A DNA stretch of 64,000 nt from Rhynchopus sp. YZ270_cl-10 (GCA_964035575.1 OZ037840.1:310001-374000), one strand, 5' to 3'. Positions 21,371 to 32,860 are shown, counted from the stretch's first letter. Notes: generated by a model not told the origin, from the letters alone. Made by a program: numbers and translations.

Positions 21371-22965
21371 ACACAGTACACAGTACACAGTACACAGTAC
21401 ACAGTACACAGTACACAGTACACAGTACACAGTACACAGTACACAGTACACAGTACACAGTACACAGTACACAGTACACAGTACACAGTACACAGTACAC
21501 AGTACACAGTACACAGTACACAGTACACAGTACACAGTACACAGTACACAGTACACAGTACACAGTACACAGTACACAGTACACAGTACACAGTACACAG
21601 TACACAGTACACAGTACACAGTACACAGTACACAGTACACAGTACACAGTACACAGTACACAGTACACAGTACACAGTACACAGTACACAGTACACAGTA
21701 CACAGTACACAGTACACAGTACACAGTACACAGTACACAGTACACAGTACACAGTACACAGTACACAGTACACAGTACACAGTACACAGTACACAGTACA
21801 CAGTACACAGTACACAGTACACAGTACACAGTACACAGTACACAGTACACAGTACACAGTACACAGTACACAGTACACAGTACACAGTACACAGTACACA
21901 GTACACAGTACACAGTACACAGTACACAGTACACAGTACACAGTACACAGTACACAGTACACAGTACACAGTACACAGTACACAGTACACAGTACACAGT
22001 ACACAGTACACAGTACACAGTACACAGTACACAGTACACAGTACACAGTACACAGTACACAGTACACAGTACACAGTACACAGTACACAGTACACAGTAC
22101 ACAGTACACAGTACACAGTACACAGTACACAGTACACAGTACACAGTACACAGTACACAGTACACAGTACACAGTACACAGTACACAGTACACAGTACAC
22201 AGTACACAGTACACAGTACACAGTACACAGTACACAGTACACAGTACACAGTACACAGTACACAGTACACAGTACACAGTACACAGTACACAGTACACAG
22301 TACACAGTACACAGTACACAGTACACAGTACACAGTACACAGTACACAGTACACAGTACACAGTACACAGTACACAGTACACAGTACACAGTACACAGTA
22401 CACAGTACACAGTACACAGTACACAGTACACAGTACACAGTACACAGTACACAGTACACAGTACACAGTACACAGTACACAGTACACAGTACACAGTACA
22501 CAGTACACAGTACACAGTACACAGTACACAGTACACAGTACACAGTACACAGTACACAGTACACAGTACACAGTACACAGTACACAGTACACAGTACACA
22601 GTACACAGTACACAGTACACAGTACACAGTACACAGTACACAGTACACAGTACACAGTACACAGTACACAGTACACAGTACACAGTACACAGTACACAGT
22701 ACACAGTACACAGTACACAGTACACAGTACACAGTACACAGTACACAGTACACAGTACACAGTACACAGTACACAGTACACAGTACACAGTACACAGTAC
22801 ACAGTACACAGTACACAGTACACAGTACACAGTACACAGTACACAGTACACAGTACACAGTACACAGTACACAGTACACAGTACACAGTACACAGTACAC
22901 AGTACACAGTACACAGTACACAGTACACAGTACACAGTACACAGTACACAGTACACAGTACACAG
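21371..22965. repeat. 1.6-kb heptamer satellite (ACACAGT)n, about 228 copies
   Basis: An essentially perfect 7-bp tandem array of 1595 bp. All six frames stay open (repeating VHSTQYT or VYCVLCT), so the five long frames here are not genes. A smaller array of the same unit lies at 35008-35225. The unit is not a known telomere repeat. Confidence 0.97.
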
Positions 22966-23340
22966 CACTGTACAAGGCAAAAATGACCAAAACAGCTGAT
23001 GTTTTGGCCGAATGCCACCCTATCAGGAATATTTTCATGTATTCACACAAATTTTTTCTGGCCTCAATACCCCCAAACTACACGATTTTCGGTTCCGGCA
23101 AATTTTTGGAGCACCAAATATCGCAAAAAAATTCAATTTTTTTGGTGTCGTCCGCACATCCCTTTAGTAAAGACCAAAACACCAAGGCGTTGTAATTCAT
23201 GTGTAATGGGGTGTAAGTGGGTGTAAGTGGGTGTAATGGGGTGTAATGGGGTGAAAGTGGGTGTAATTCGGTGAAATGGGGTGAAATGGGGTGAAAGTGT
23301 GCGTAAGTGGGTGTTAGTGTGGTACCGCCGGGACACCCCA
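22966..23340. repeat. Right flank of the satellite and a GTGTAATGGG minisatellite
   Basis: Gene-free sequence to 23200. Then about 12 irregular 10-bp units of GTGTAATGGG / GTGTAAGTGG (23201-23320), bounded on the right by TACCGCCGGGACACCCCA. Confidence 0.75.
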
Positions 23341-24754
23341 TTTTGTTTTTCTATTTTTTCCCCCTCTTTGCAGGCTGTGCGCTGTACCGGAAGGTTTAAA
23401 TAACCTCCCGTCTCTGCCGAAAGAGGTGGGTCGCGGTCAAAAGACTGCTCTTCTCATGAACAAAATGACGCTTTTATTTCCATTTTTTGTAAAAGTTTTT
23501 TGCTGGGATATTGGGCGTTTCGCTGAAAGCTTATTGTGATGTATTTTAGGAACTACAAAATAAAAAACTGAACAAATCAAAACAAAATTTGAAGAAGAAA
23601 AAAAAATGCCTCGCGGATCATTTATACAGTGTATAAATGCTTACTCGGTGAAGGGGGGAAAAGCTTTGGGATATGCATACAATATGTCACCCCACTGAGA
23701 GTGTGCAAGGTGATCCTTCAAACAGAGGGTAACTGCCTTCGGGATGTGGGATTTAAAAAAAGAAAAAAGAAAAAGAGAGAGAGAGAGAGAGAAATTGAAA
23801 TAGTGCAAATGCCTCACCAGAGAAGCCAGTGGACGTCGGGCACTGATGGCAGGGGAGGGGTAAAGAAACAGGTTGGTGAGATACAGTGTGCACCTCAGCC
23901 TCTGGTGCTTTAGGCAGCAAAAAGTGTCACCTTGTCGTTCCCTCACCCCCCCTTTCTTGTAGTTGTTTGATGCGTTGACGCTTCCACACACACTAAAAAT
24001 CACCTGTTGGGTGGTGGTGTTGCGGAACACGGTTGGGGTGAGTGAACGACGTTGACACTTTCCGCTCACAAAGTAGTGTGCGTAAAAATTAAAAAAAAAT
24101 CTGGCTTGGAATACAAAAGCCCTCTGGTGACGGTGTACCTTGGGAGGGGAGGGAAGGGGGACTGTAACTCAACGCAAAACCGCAAAAGGTGGAAGTAAGC
24201 CGTGAAGGGTAAAGATAACATGTTGATACACGCGTTGTGTTTTTTTGAAGAATTTATTTTCCGAAAAAGAATTGAAAAAGAGAAGTGGAAAAAAAAATAT
24301 GGATATTTCTCTCATGCACAACAAATAGAAACCGGCATCAGCACATGATCGTGAGAATAAATAGAAGCCTCACCAAACAGGGGCTGCTGACGCTCCCCCT
24401 CTTGGTCATTGCAAATTAAAAGAAGAACGATTGGAGGCGTTTTGTGTGGGATGCAAGCTTCTGTTATTTCTATTGTGCATTGTAAAGAGAAGGGGTTCAC
24501 TTGGCACATGCCACAGAGCATGTAGCAATGTTTCTGTACAAAAAAAAAAAGAAAAGAAAAAAAAATCCTTCAATATGGCTGAAAGTGATATTCCCGGTAC
24601 GTTTCCGTACCTCTGTTCCCCTTTCTGCCACGGTCAATATTTGTGGACAAAAAAAAAGAAATCGAAACCACAAAAAAAAATAACAAAAAAAAAAAAAAAA
24701 AAAAAAACGTTTTGTGAACATGGGAGAAAGACGATGTATATGAGAGAAACCACA
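23341..24754. other. Gene-free stretch
   Basis: AT-rich with A and T runs and a (GA)n tract at 23774-23790. A partial copy of the CCCTCTCGTGAACAG repeat starts near 24109. No coding frame is convincing. Confidence 0.6.
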
Positions 24755-24869
24755 CGACGGTGAAGTAAAATAAATTGATTTGTGATTTAAAAAAAAAAAA
24801 AAAAATTGTAGTTTCATCGTTGTAGTACAACAGCGAAACTATAAGTCAAATCACTTTACTTTAGCGTCG
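24755..24869. mobile_element. CGACGGTGAAGTAA MITE, copy A
   Basis: The left end CGACGGTGAAGTAAAAT and right end CACTTTACTTTAGCGTCG are inverted repeats about 115 bp apart. GATTTGTGATTT and AAATCAC continue the inverted match. Related copies are at 54925-55040 and 55947-56062. Confidence 0.75.
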
Positions 24870-25014
24870 CGCAACAAAAAAAAAGGATGGCGTTGATAAC
24901 GTCAGACAATTTCTTGGGATGCAGGCACAATACCACACAATGTGCAAAGGCTAGGAATCACAAAAACGATGCTCTTATTTTCAATAAGACTTTTTTTTTG
25001 GGGGAACATGCAAA

Positions 25015-25204
25015 ATGAAGAAAAATAACAAACTCCCAAGATCGTCACTCGCGACCGACATACACAGTCTCGAACACACACACCCCCCTCTACTACTAAC
25101 GGCTAACCACACGATACCGCCAGACATCCCCATCCCCACTCGCTTTGGGGACGGCCGTGCGCTACCCCTCCACCTTCACGATGTCATCATAAAGGAAGGA
25201 TCCA

Positions 25205-25244
<40 letters not shown>

Positions 25245-25462
25245 CACACATGACCTGCTTCCCCACTTATTGGACTTCTCTGCCCAACACTATCACTTCC
25301 AAAGACACTTCATTGTCTTTGAGTTGATCTTAAAAAAACACAAGAAGCGCTTTGCGGGGATGCAAGCTTACAGGTAGGTTATACAAAGGGTTGATGTGGG
25401 TCACCCCCTCTTCTCCCCTCTTCTCCCCTCACAGACCAAACCCGAGGATGTACCCATCATAG
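25015..25462 (+). CDS. Small two-exon protein, unrecognised
   Basis: Exon 1 is open from ATG 25015 to 25373 and ends CTTACAG at a GTAGGT donor. A 61-bp intron closes with TTCTCCCCTCACAG at 25434. The second exon adds PNPRMYPS and a stop at 25460-25462. The joined protein is about 128 residues. Its second half (HDLLPHLLDFSAQHYHFQ.. KKHKKRFAGMQAYR) looks like a conserved, basic, histidine-rich protein. I do not recognise the family. A run of 37 C (25207-25243) encodes 12 prolines in the middle. The start is uncertain: TACTAAC, a perfect branch-point word, lies at about 25095 with CCGCCAG 25 nt on, so residues before IPIPTRFGDG may be intronic and the true first exon farther upstream. Confidence 0.55.
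25207..25243 (+). repeat. Homopolymer of 37 C inside a probable coding exon
   Basis: An uninterrupted C run encoding polyproline in the small gene. Length changes not divisible by three would shift the frame of the conserved-looking C-terminal half. The assembled length may be inexact. Confidence 0.9.
25374..25434 (+). other. 61-bp intron of the small gene
   Basis: GTAGGTTATAC donor, then a repeated TTCTCCCCTC pyrimidine tract and ACAG. Short GT-AG intron; phase 2 joins AG+A to restore Arg and leads to an early, natural-looking stop. Confidence 0.7.
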
Positions 25463-25898
25463 AGAAACGCTGTCTGAGATATACACCGTGAGACAATCCC
25501 CCCTGTTGCAAATTTGGGAGCAATACAGTTACGAGGTGAATTCCCTTTCCCCTCCTCCTCCCTAGTAAACTTGTTTAAGCAGCTCTGCTGCGTCTTGGGG
25601 GTCTCTCGATTATATATTTTTAGGCTTCGCGTCCTGCATGTTTATTGTCCACTTGCATCTGCAAGGTTGGAAGAGGGTAACAGGGGAAACTCATTAAAAA
25701 TCATTCACTCACTCATCAGGATTTTTTGTGTTTCCCCGGTCTCACCCTCCGTACGTTAACTTCGCATAGTGTTTTGCCAAAAAATTAAAAGATTGGGGCG
25801 GTAGGGTTTTTTATTCGGATTTGCGTTTTTTTGCTTTTTGCTCTTATATATATCGAGAGACCCCCTCCCTCCCTCCGTCCTCCATCCCAGAAGAAAGG
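25463..25898. other. Gene-free spacer
   Basis: Between two convergent genes (small gene plus, ankyrin gene minus). AT-rich, with a (CCCT)n tract at 25861-25880. Nothing else seen. Confidence 0.6.
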
Positions 25899-26906
25899 TC
25901 ACCTTTTTTCTAAGAGGATGTCGCGAATCGCGATGTGTCCATGGTCTTCGGCATGCGCCGCAGCGGACATACCGTGCGCATCGACTGACGTAATAGACGC
26001 GCCTGCGGTGAGAAGAATGTGAACACCTTCCGTCCAGCCGTATCTACAGGCATCTGAGAGTGCGTGCATGCCACTGTGGTCAGGGAGGTTGCAGAGTGCA
26101 CCGTGACGGAGGAGGAGACGTGTCTTAGGTGCATCTTGCGCTTGGCAGGCAAGCATCAACGCTGTTTGCCCATCATTGTCTTGCGCATTCACATCTGCCC
26201 CAGAACTGAGTAAAACCCCTGCGACACCTACTCTCGCATACATCAAAGGGGTGCGACCTGCCACATCCCGCTGCCCCACTTCCGCACCGCACGCCAACAA
26301 CACCCTCGCCACCGAACTAAACCCATTCCTCAACGCAACAAACAACGCGCTGTCCCCATCCGCACCACGGTCATCAATTACAACGTCTGCACCAGATGCC
26401 AAATACATTTGGCACATTCCTGCCTCTCCATTTGCAGCAGCATCAAGAAGGTTGTCCACCAAACCTCCTGTCCCCCTAGGAATCTGTCTCCCGAATACCC
26501 CTCCAGAAGTGTTCAGTGGGGAAGTGGTGAGAGGGGTGCCGTCGAAGTCGGAACTACCAAAAGTGGGCAGAGAGTTGCGAGAGTGGCGGGACCCATCGGA
26601 GTCTGCTGTGGTCAATGCAGAGAGAGAGCTGCAGGCGCTGAGGGAAGGGGGTGGGCTTGGGGTCGTGGTGCCGCTGAGCGATTCCCGCGGATAGTCACCA
26701 TATAGCAGATCAGCGCGGGCAATCTTTTCTTCATGCGCAGCAAGCAACCGCTCTGCCGACCCCACCCCACTCAAATACAGCAAGCTTGCAGGCACCACAC
26801 CCCCACGAACTGAATCGTTCCCTCCCAGAGAAGACACTCCACGACTGCGTGGTGGCGGCGCGTCCCCTCTGTACTCCCCAGACTCACGACGCGCAGTGGA
26901 AACCAT
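25899..26906 (-). CDS. Ankyrin-repeat protein, 335 residues
   Basis: Residues 1-145 are low-complexity and Ser/Gly-rich. From about 150 to the end there are five to six ankyrin repeats (for example DGDSALFVALRNGFSSVARV, AGRTPLMYARVGVAGVLL, DGQTALMLACQAQDAPKTRL, HGMSAAAHAEDHGHIAIRDI). The third is shortened by several residues. Such proteins are protein-binding scaffolds; there is no enzymatic domain. The ATG follows a long pyrimidine tract immediately, so its start is doubtful: an acceptor CCTAACACAG lies 66 nt upstream (26973), and AG sites also occur just downstream of the ATG, in which case an upstream exon would supply the N-terminus. Confidence 0.85.
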   Translation of the reverse strand: MVSTARRESGEYRGDAPPPRSRGVSSLGGNDSVRGGVVPASLLYLSGVGSAERLLAAHEEKIARADLLYGDYPRESLSGTTTPSPPPSLSACSSLSALTTADSDGSRHSRNSLPTFGSSDFDGTPLTTSPLNTSGGVFGRQIPRGTGGLVDNLLDAAANGEAGMCQMYLASGADVVIDDRGADGDSALFVALRNGFSSVARVLLACGAEVGQRDVAGRTPLMYARVGVAGVLLSSGADVNAQDNDGQTALMLACQAQDAPKTRLLLRHGALCNLPDHSGMHALSDACRYGWTEGVHILLTAGASITSVDAHGMSAAAHAEDHGHIAIRDILLEKR

Positions 26907-27280
26907 AAAAAAAAAAGGAGAGAAAAAAAAAGAGGTGAGAGAAGAAAGAGGGGTGTAGGTAGAAGGGAGGGTCTGTGTTAGGGGGTTGTAAGGTGTTGGA
27001 GAATAGATCTAGGGTCTAGGGGGGGTGTGGAGAAAAGCAGTGAAATGGGTTGGGGAAAAAAAATTTACTCAAACATCGCTTCAACCGGGTGGTGTACGAC
27101 GCTCCGTGTTGCCTAAATGAACCAAAGAAATAGAACAAAACTTTGCTCTCCACTTATAAAAATGGAAGAGAAAAGGGAGAGAGGGAGAAAGAAACTGTTG
27201 ACGCAGGCACCTCCGACTGACCCACAATTAAAGCACAACCCTGCGGCCTACAACAAAAGATGTAAAAAAGGAAGAAATAT

Positions 27281-27555
27281 GAGGTGATCCAGTCTCACGC
27301 TTTTTCACACATTTTCACTTGGTTTCACACATTTTCACACATTTTCACATGGTTTCACGGTGTGAAAAAGTGTGTACGAAAGTGAAAAAAAAACTGCTTC
27401 ACGCACTCTGAGTGGATTCCTCCAGAAAAAAAACTTGGTGTTTTCACATGGTTTCACATGTTTTCACTTGGTTTCACACATTTTCACGTTTTCACTTGTT
27501 TTCACACGTTTTCACGGTGTGAAAAAGTGTGGAAAAGTGTGCGCTGGATCACCTC
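27281..27555. mobile_element. TIR element of TTTTCACAC repeats
   Basis: The ends GAGGTGATCCAG and CTGGATCACCTC are inverted repeats. The interior is made of TTTTCACA(C/T) and GGTTTCAC units on one side and their complements (GTGTGAAAAAGTGTG) on the other. TSD not found. Confidence 0.65.
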
Positions 27556-27600
27556 AAAATACGCAAATCAAATTAACAAAACATCTGATCAATATGGGCA

Positions 27601-27841
27601 GGTGCCTTAGGCATACAGTGCGGACGAGTCGTCTACTCGCCTAAACTCGTTCTTTTGGGTCTCAGCCCGAAACCTCGCCTTTTTTCACTCGTCTCACTCG
27701 TCTGTACTCGTCTCTTCGGCAAGAGTGCCTACAAAACGTACTCGTCTCAACTCGTCACGACGAGTAGAGACGAGTATTGGAGACGAGTATCGCCACTCGT
27801 CTCACTCGGCACGACTCGTCCACACTGTACGCTTAGGGGCA
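27601..27841. mobile_element. TIR element of GACGAGT repeats
   Basis: The left end CTTAGGCATACAGTGCGGAC and right end GTCCACACTGTACGCTTAG are inverted repeats. The interior is full of ACTCGTC/GACGAGT words in both orientations. It has the same design as the elements at 11739 and 27281: TIR ends and an interior built of one short word. Confidence 0.65.
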
Positions 27842-28080
27842 GCAGCCGAGGGGGGCTTTTTTTTTACTAAAAAGACGACGTGACGGGTGAGTCGCGCCCA
27901 CCCCCCTATGCCAACGAACAGAAGTTACGGTGTAACCAATAAAGGCAGCGTCCCCGAGCTCCGGAACTCCGGAACCCACTCCCTCTGACTCCATTCATGG
28001 AGTCAGAGACGGCAACAAGATGCCCTTGGTGGTCTGTGTCAGGTGAAAACCAAACAAAAAAAAAAATCATAAAACAAAGC

Positions 28081-29275
28081 CAGGGGTGTCGCTAATTTTG
28101 GGGAAATTTTTGAAAAATCTGAAATCGGGGTGCAAATTTTTTTTTTTACGTGGGGATTTTTTTTTCCATTACCAGGGGGCGAAAAAACAGTGTTTTGTGG
28201 CATTTCCGAGCCAATCCCAGGCTGTGGTGGGGGATATACGGAAAAATGGACAAACTTTTAGTGACTTAAATTTTCACAAAATATGAACCCATACTCTTAA
28301 ACATGGGTCATTTTCAGGTCTGAAAACCCAAATTCAGATGAAATTGTGGTGTTTTTGACACCACTGAGAACAGTAGGTAGCGCCGCAGGCGCACGGTACC
28401 CAACTTTTGTCTTTTTCTTTTTCCCTTTTCTCTGCGTTCTTTTGATTGTGCGAGCCGATTGCTCTCCACGGTGGGGTCACATGTGTGCGCTAAAATACGC
28501 TAAAGTACCCTTACTATGAAGTATGAGATTCTCTGGTTTTAGCAAGGAAACCCCTGCAAGCATGTTCCCAGATCACGAAAAAAGGGGAGGCGTCTTTGGG
28601 CGTTTTTGTTGGCATCGCCCGATGCGGTGCAATTGCAGAAAGTGATGGGGTCATTTTGGAAAAATGGACGAGTTTTCGGTATTTAAGTTTTCACCATTTT
28701 TTTTATTCCTGTGCACTTTTCGAGACTGCCGATTCTCGTAAACAAGGGTCATGTTCAAGTCTGAAAACACAGCTTCAGATGAAATTGTGGTGTTCTTGAC
28801 TGAGAACGGTAGCGCCGCAGGCGCACGGTACCCAACTTTTGTCTTTTTGTCTTTTCCTTTTCTCTGCGTTCTTTTGATTGCGCGAGCCGATTGCTCTCCA
28901 CGGTGGGGTCACATGTGTGCGCAAAAACACGCTATGGTACCTTTACTAAGGAAACCCTGGTTTGCAAAAAAAAAGGGTAAGGCAGGGTAAGGTAAATCTG
29001 GAAATCCCACCCAAAAAAAAAAAATTCTTCGCGGGGTGAGGGCGGCACCTGGGGATTTTCCCTGACCCCCAAAAACCTCGTTTTTGGAACGTTCTGACAC
29101 AACCGAGTTCACGGTGGCCTCTCACTTAAAAAAAGAACAAGTTGTTACCACATTAAACCCACCCTGTATTAGGTGCAAATTTTTTTTTTTCCTACACAGA
29201 TTTTACTAGGGGTGCAAATTTTTTTTTTGGTTTTGAAAAAGTCGGGACCCTGGACCCGAATTAGCGACACCCCTG
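28081..29275. mobile_element. hAT-like element, inverted second copy of 4523-5675
   Basis: Reverse complement of the 4.5-kb element over its whole length (1195 bp versus 1153). It has CAGGGGTGTCGCTAATT ends and its own perfect TSD AACAAAGC (28073-28080, 29276-29283). It contains two GCGCC-GCA-GGCGC hairpins (28380-28392, 28812-28824) and two modules. High identity and a perfect TSD suggest recent mobility. Confidence 0.92.
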
Positions 29276-29284
29276 AACAAAGCA

Positions 29285-29285
<1 letters not shown>

Positions 29286-29323
<38 letters not shown>
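29286..29323. repeat. Homopolymer of 38 A
   Basis: An uninterrupted A run immediately right of the hAT-like element and its TSD. Confidence 0.95.
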
Positions 29324-29324
<1 letters not shown>

Positions 29325-30612
29325 AGCCTAAACCAACGTAAAACTACAAAATACAAAATACAAAAATAAAAATAGGTGTAAAAAAAAAAAGGTCCTCGGG
29401 TCCTTCTAAGGTATACCCAAAACCCAAAAACCCAATACACATCAACCATCCCCCTTCTTTGGAATGAAGTGTTGGAAAAAGTAGAGTAGCCAGCGTAGCT
29501 CTTAAACCCCGGGCATATTCACCAAGAGGCAGTTACCAAGAGGCGGTCTACAGAAGGTACCCCTGATTCCCTGAATGATGATTTTGGAAAAGGAAAAAAA
29601 AAGGTAGAGTTGAAATACAAAGCCCTCTCGTGAACAGTGTACCTTTAGTACAATTGACCGGGCTGTACCGGGGGGGTGGACACCCAATCATACTGTACCT
29701 ACAATACATTTCGTGGTTTACATCTGAATAATACCGTCCGTCCCCACACCACTTTGGTACCTATGGAAATACACAGAAAAGGATAGAAAACGGGTCCGGA
29801 GTCCTGATACGGGTCTCCGAACAGTCTGGTACGATTTGAGTGAGAAGAAGGGGGGGGTAAATTTTTCTGATTATGAAACATCAAAAAAACATCCTTCTTC
29901 TTCTTCTTTTTTTTGTACTACTTAATCGCGCTATATCTACCAGTGTTTCCTGTAAAGGAACCTGGGGAGCAATCCTGGGCAAGACATCTGCGCAATCTAA
30001 TAACTCTGGGTTGAGAATAGTACGTTGTGAAGAAGCAAAAAAAAAAGTGTTCGAAAAATCGGTTGTATCTACTGTTCCACTATACAAGCCTTTGTTTGTT
30101 TCAATACAACTACCAAAAGGGGCAGCCCCGTTGCTTCTTCACAAGACACACAATAAAGAGTAAAAGGGGTGCGCTAACTTTTTTTTAACTAGCTTTGTTT
30201 TGGGGAGGAAGGGTAGTTGGGTCAGAACCCCTCAAGGTATCTGGGTTACGATCGGTCAAATGACTGCCCGAAAAACCCCAAACTTTAGGTTTCCGTTTAT
30301 CTCCTTATTTCGAAAACAAAGCAAGGAAACGCGGATAACTGCCAACTTATCCCGAAGGGGAGGTGGAAAATATATGTGTTTGTACAATACTGAAATAAAA
30401 GTACTATAGTGGACAAGACCCATAGGAGTGGTTAGTATTTGTGCAACCTCCCACATCACCTACCCCCCCATATCCCCCACCTGTCTGTGAACACTGGTGG
30501 TAATAACGAAGGTGGATTTTGGGGATTCAAAAAAAAACTGGGGGGGTTTTTTACTTCTGATGGTTCTTGGACTACTGAAGATTGAAATGGATTAAAGATA
30601 CTGATAAGGGAG
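29324..30612. other. Gene-free stretch with a dispersed repeat
   Basis: Contains the CCCTCTCGTGAACAG repeat (29611-29726). No open frame has coding character. Downstream flank of the first cyclase gene. Confidence 0.6.
29611..29726 (+). repeat. 116-bp dispersed repeat (CCCTCTCGTGAACAG family)
   Basis: TGAAATACAAAGCCCTCTCG, GTGTACC, GGCTGTACCGGGG and TTTCGTGGTTTACATCTG are shared in order with 46322-46430. They also recur in the copy at 61982-62511, which is split by a MITE. It might be a SINE; I cannot place A and B boxes. Confidence 0.65.
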
Positions 30613-30662
30613 GGAAATACACATTTTGAAAAACTGTGTGACGTTAGCAAGATACACTACCC

Positions 30663-32777
30663 TCACGACCGCTCCAAGACCCCGACAGCCCCCCGCAGTC
30701 GGTAGACACCAGGGCGTGGCTTGTAAGGCTCCAGAAACGCATCCAGCGAAGAGGGCACCACCGTTCCTGCAGGCGGCTCAAGCAGACAACGTTCACCTGA
30801 ACGTGTCGCATCGTCGCACAGTGTGCGGCACTGACGCACAGCGTTGCCCATCACCGTCACAAAGCGCTGCTGCCGTGCTCCCACATTCCCGTAATGCATA
30901 GTACCACTCACAAGCCCAGACCCACATAACCCCTTTCCCAGGCGTTGTGCAAACCGGATTGCGTTCTCCATGTGTGAAGGTGCTGGGCGTGAGAGGTTCC
31001 ACCCGGCACAGATAGAGTTCCCAAGCAGCGTCACCAGCACGCCACCGCTCTGGTCCAGAACCAATAGCAGCACGGAGAGCGCTGCGCTTAGGTCCTGCAG
31101 TGCGTACACATGGCCGTAGCTTTCAACCACGGGTTCGATGGTGCCGACAGTTGCGCACACTTCTACGGCGGTGGGAAGGGACAGAGAGTTGCTGCCCCTG
31201 GAGGAGGACACCGACCCACGCCGCTCGCAGACGTTGTCGTGACACTTCACCTCTACGTAAGACGTACGGAGCGGGTGCTCCTTCCTCCCTGCCAACGACA
31301 TAGCCCACAAGTTGCAGATGAAGATCGTGTCGGACACACCCTTCATGCTCACCCCTTCCGCATTGCCAGCAACAGCGACGCACAACTGACAGGCAGAAGC
31401 CCACAAATCAGAGGGCATCGCCACAGCCCCAGGTTTGCACGCACTCTCAAGACGTGACGCAACGTTCACCGTGTGTCCAAAGTAGTCTGTCCGTCCCGTC
31501 AGTGTGTTCAGCTCGACAGTCACAGGGCCAGTGTTGACACCAATGCGTACAGTCAGTCCACCCCAAAGTGGTCCCTGTTCAGCACAGATCTGTGCCACGT
31601 CCAGCAACGATGTCGGCCAGGTTGCTTCACGAAGACGTTCCTGCACCTGCAGTCCAAAGTTCACACCGTCAGCTGTTGATGCGAAGGCAACCATGAAGGC
31701 GTCGCCGATTGTCTTCACTTCATACCCACCAAACATCCCCATTGCCTCACGCATCACAGCGTTGTGTATCTTCAGCCCAGCACGCATCCCTTCTGACGCA
31801 CATTGCCAGATCGCAGTCGAGCTGCAGATGTCTGTAAAGACGATCGTTGCAGTGTCATCTTCGAGTAGTGGGGGAGGGACCAACGAACACTTCTGCCTGA
31901 CGTCGTCCACCATCTCCTCAAACAGCGCTGCAGGGAGGTAGGGACGGTACTTCCGCAGGTTCTCCTCCATCTTGTGCAACGTGTTGTGCATCGCCTCTGG
32001 GAGCACTGTTTTCGGCGAGGCCAGCAGCTCCGACACACCCTCCACGTCGTACCCTGCAAGCAACTCTGCAATCGTCTGCACAGTGTTGATCGTCCGCTCC
32101 ATCGACTCTTGCTCCTTCAGAATGTCACGTGCAAACCCTCTCGTTGCGATGAAGTCGATCAGGAACACTGCCAACGCGGATACCAGCAGACCGCTGTCCC
32201 TGGCACAGGGAAGCTCCGCGCACTCACCTTGCTCGTGGTAAAGATCAATCCTTCCATGCACACCGTGTTGCGGGAGCAACCCGGGAAGGTCGAATAGGCC
32301 AAAGCGAAACATTTCCTCTGTTGCTGCAACACACAGCCACACTGTGACACCAGCAACGAACACCACTGTGTAGTGCGTCGGCGACTCCATCACAAGCAGG
32401 AGGTCGACTATGAGCACTAAGGGTGCCCACATCGCTGACCCCGTCGCACGGTTGGCAAGGTCGAACATGCATATGGCAAGCCCGTAGCCGTACGCACAGA
32501 AGGCGACCACCCCGGGTGTCATATTCATCTTGCAGAGCACCGCCAACACCCCGAACAGTGACGCCAACATAGCTGTACAGATCGCCACTCTCAATACAAC
32601 CTGGTGCTGGAAGTCATGGAAACTCTGGGGAATGTACACAGAGCACGCGATAAAGCAGAAGAGGTTGAAGACACAGAACAGGCCACGTTTCCGCTCCTTC
32701 TTCTGGCACAGTGTGCCGTCCATGGACATCACGGACTTTATCCAACCCCGTATGTACCATACTGTATTATCCCACAT
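30663..32777 (-). CDS. Six-TM adenylate cyclase, class III (cyclase 1)
   Basis: 704 residues. SMDGTL is followed by six membrane segments (about 32-50, 61-81, 89-106, 115-130, 136-152, 196-211), then a conserved coupling helix (FIATRGFARDILKEQESMER). The first cyclase lobe (about 300-480) has both metal Asp (FTDI, D316; TIGDAF, D359), the ATP-selecting Lys (K355) and Asp (D431, DYFG), and the transition-state Asn and Arg (N438, R442). These residues predict ATP to cAMP. A second lobe (about 540-690) is degenerate: the metal Asp is Asn (LLGNSICAG) and the substrate residues are absent. The two lobes may pair or the active lobe may homodimerise. The leader ATG lies 25 nt after CACACCCCAG. A tandem paralogue of the gene at 43.0 kb. 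Confidence 0.92.
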   Translation of the reverse strand: MWDNTVWYIRGWIKSVMSMDGTLCQKKERKRGLFCVFNLFCFIACSVYIPQSFHDFQHQVVLRVAICTAMLASLFGVLAVLCKMNMTPGVVAFCAYGYGLAICMFDLANRATGSAMWAPLVLIVDLLLVMESPTHYTVVFVAGVTVWLCVAATEEMFRFGLFDLPGLLPQHGVHGRIDLYHEQGECAELPCARDSGLLVSALAVFLIDFIATRGFARDILKEQESMERTINTVQTIAELLAGYDVEGVSELLASPKTVLPEAMHNTLHKMEENLRKYRPYLPAALFEEMVDDVRQKCSLVPPPLLEDDTATIVFTDICSSTAIWQCASEGMRAGLKIHNAVMREAMGMFGGYEVKTIGDAFMVAFASTADGVNFGLQVQERLREATWPTSLLDVAQICAEQGPLWGGLTVRIGVNTGPVTVELNTLTGRTDYFGHTVNVASRLESACKPGAVAMPSDLWASACQLCVAVAGNAEGVSMKGVSDTIFICNLWAMSLAGRKEHPLRTSYVEVKCHDNVCERRGSVSSSRGSNSLSLPTAVEVCATVGTIEPVVESYGHVYALQDLSAALSVLLLVLDQSGGVLVTLLGNSICAGWNLSRPAPSHMENAIRFAQRLGKGLCGSGLVSGTMHYGNVGARQQRFVTVMGNAVRQCRTLCDDATRSGERCLLEPPAGTVVPSSLDAFLEPYKPRPGVYRLRGAVGVLERS

Positions 32778-32802
32778 GGCAGCGTCTCACGCTGCCAGCG
32801 TC

Positions 32803-32830
32803 CTGGGGTGTGAGTGGGGGTGATTGTGAA
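32803..32830 (-). promoter_or_regulatory. Probable trans-splice acceptor of cyclase 1
   Basis: On the minus strand CACCCCCACTCACACCCCAG ends at 32803, 25 nt upstream of the ATG. It is near-identical to the site before the gene at 45.2 kb. Confidence 0.5.
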
Positions 32831-32860
32831 AAGTAGGGACGGAACTGAGAAAGATATTGA

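Noticed and set aside
21226-23195. Five open frames of 540-610 codons on both strands
   Set aside because: They arise because the 7-bp satellite has no stop in any frame; protein sequence is a pure 7-residue repeat.
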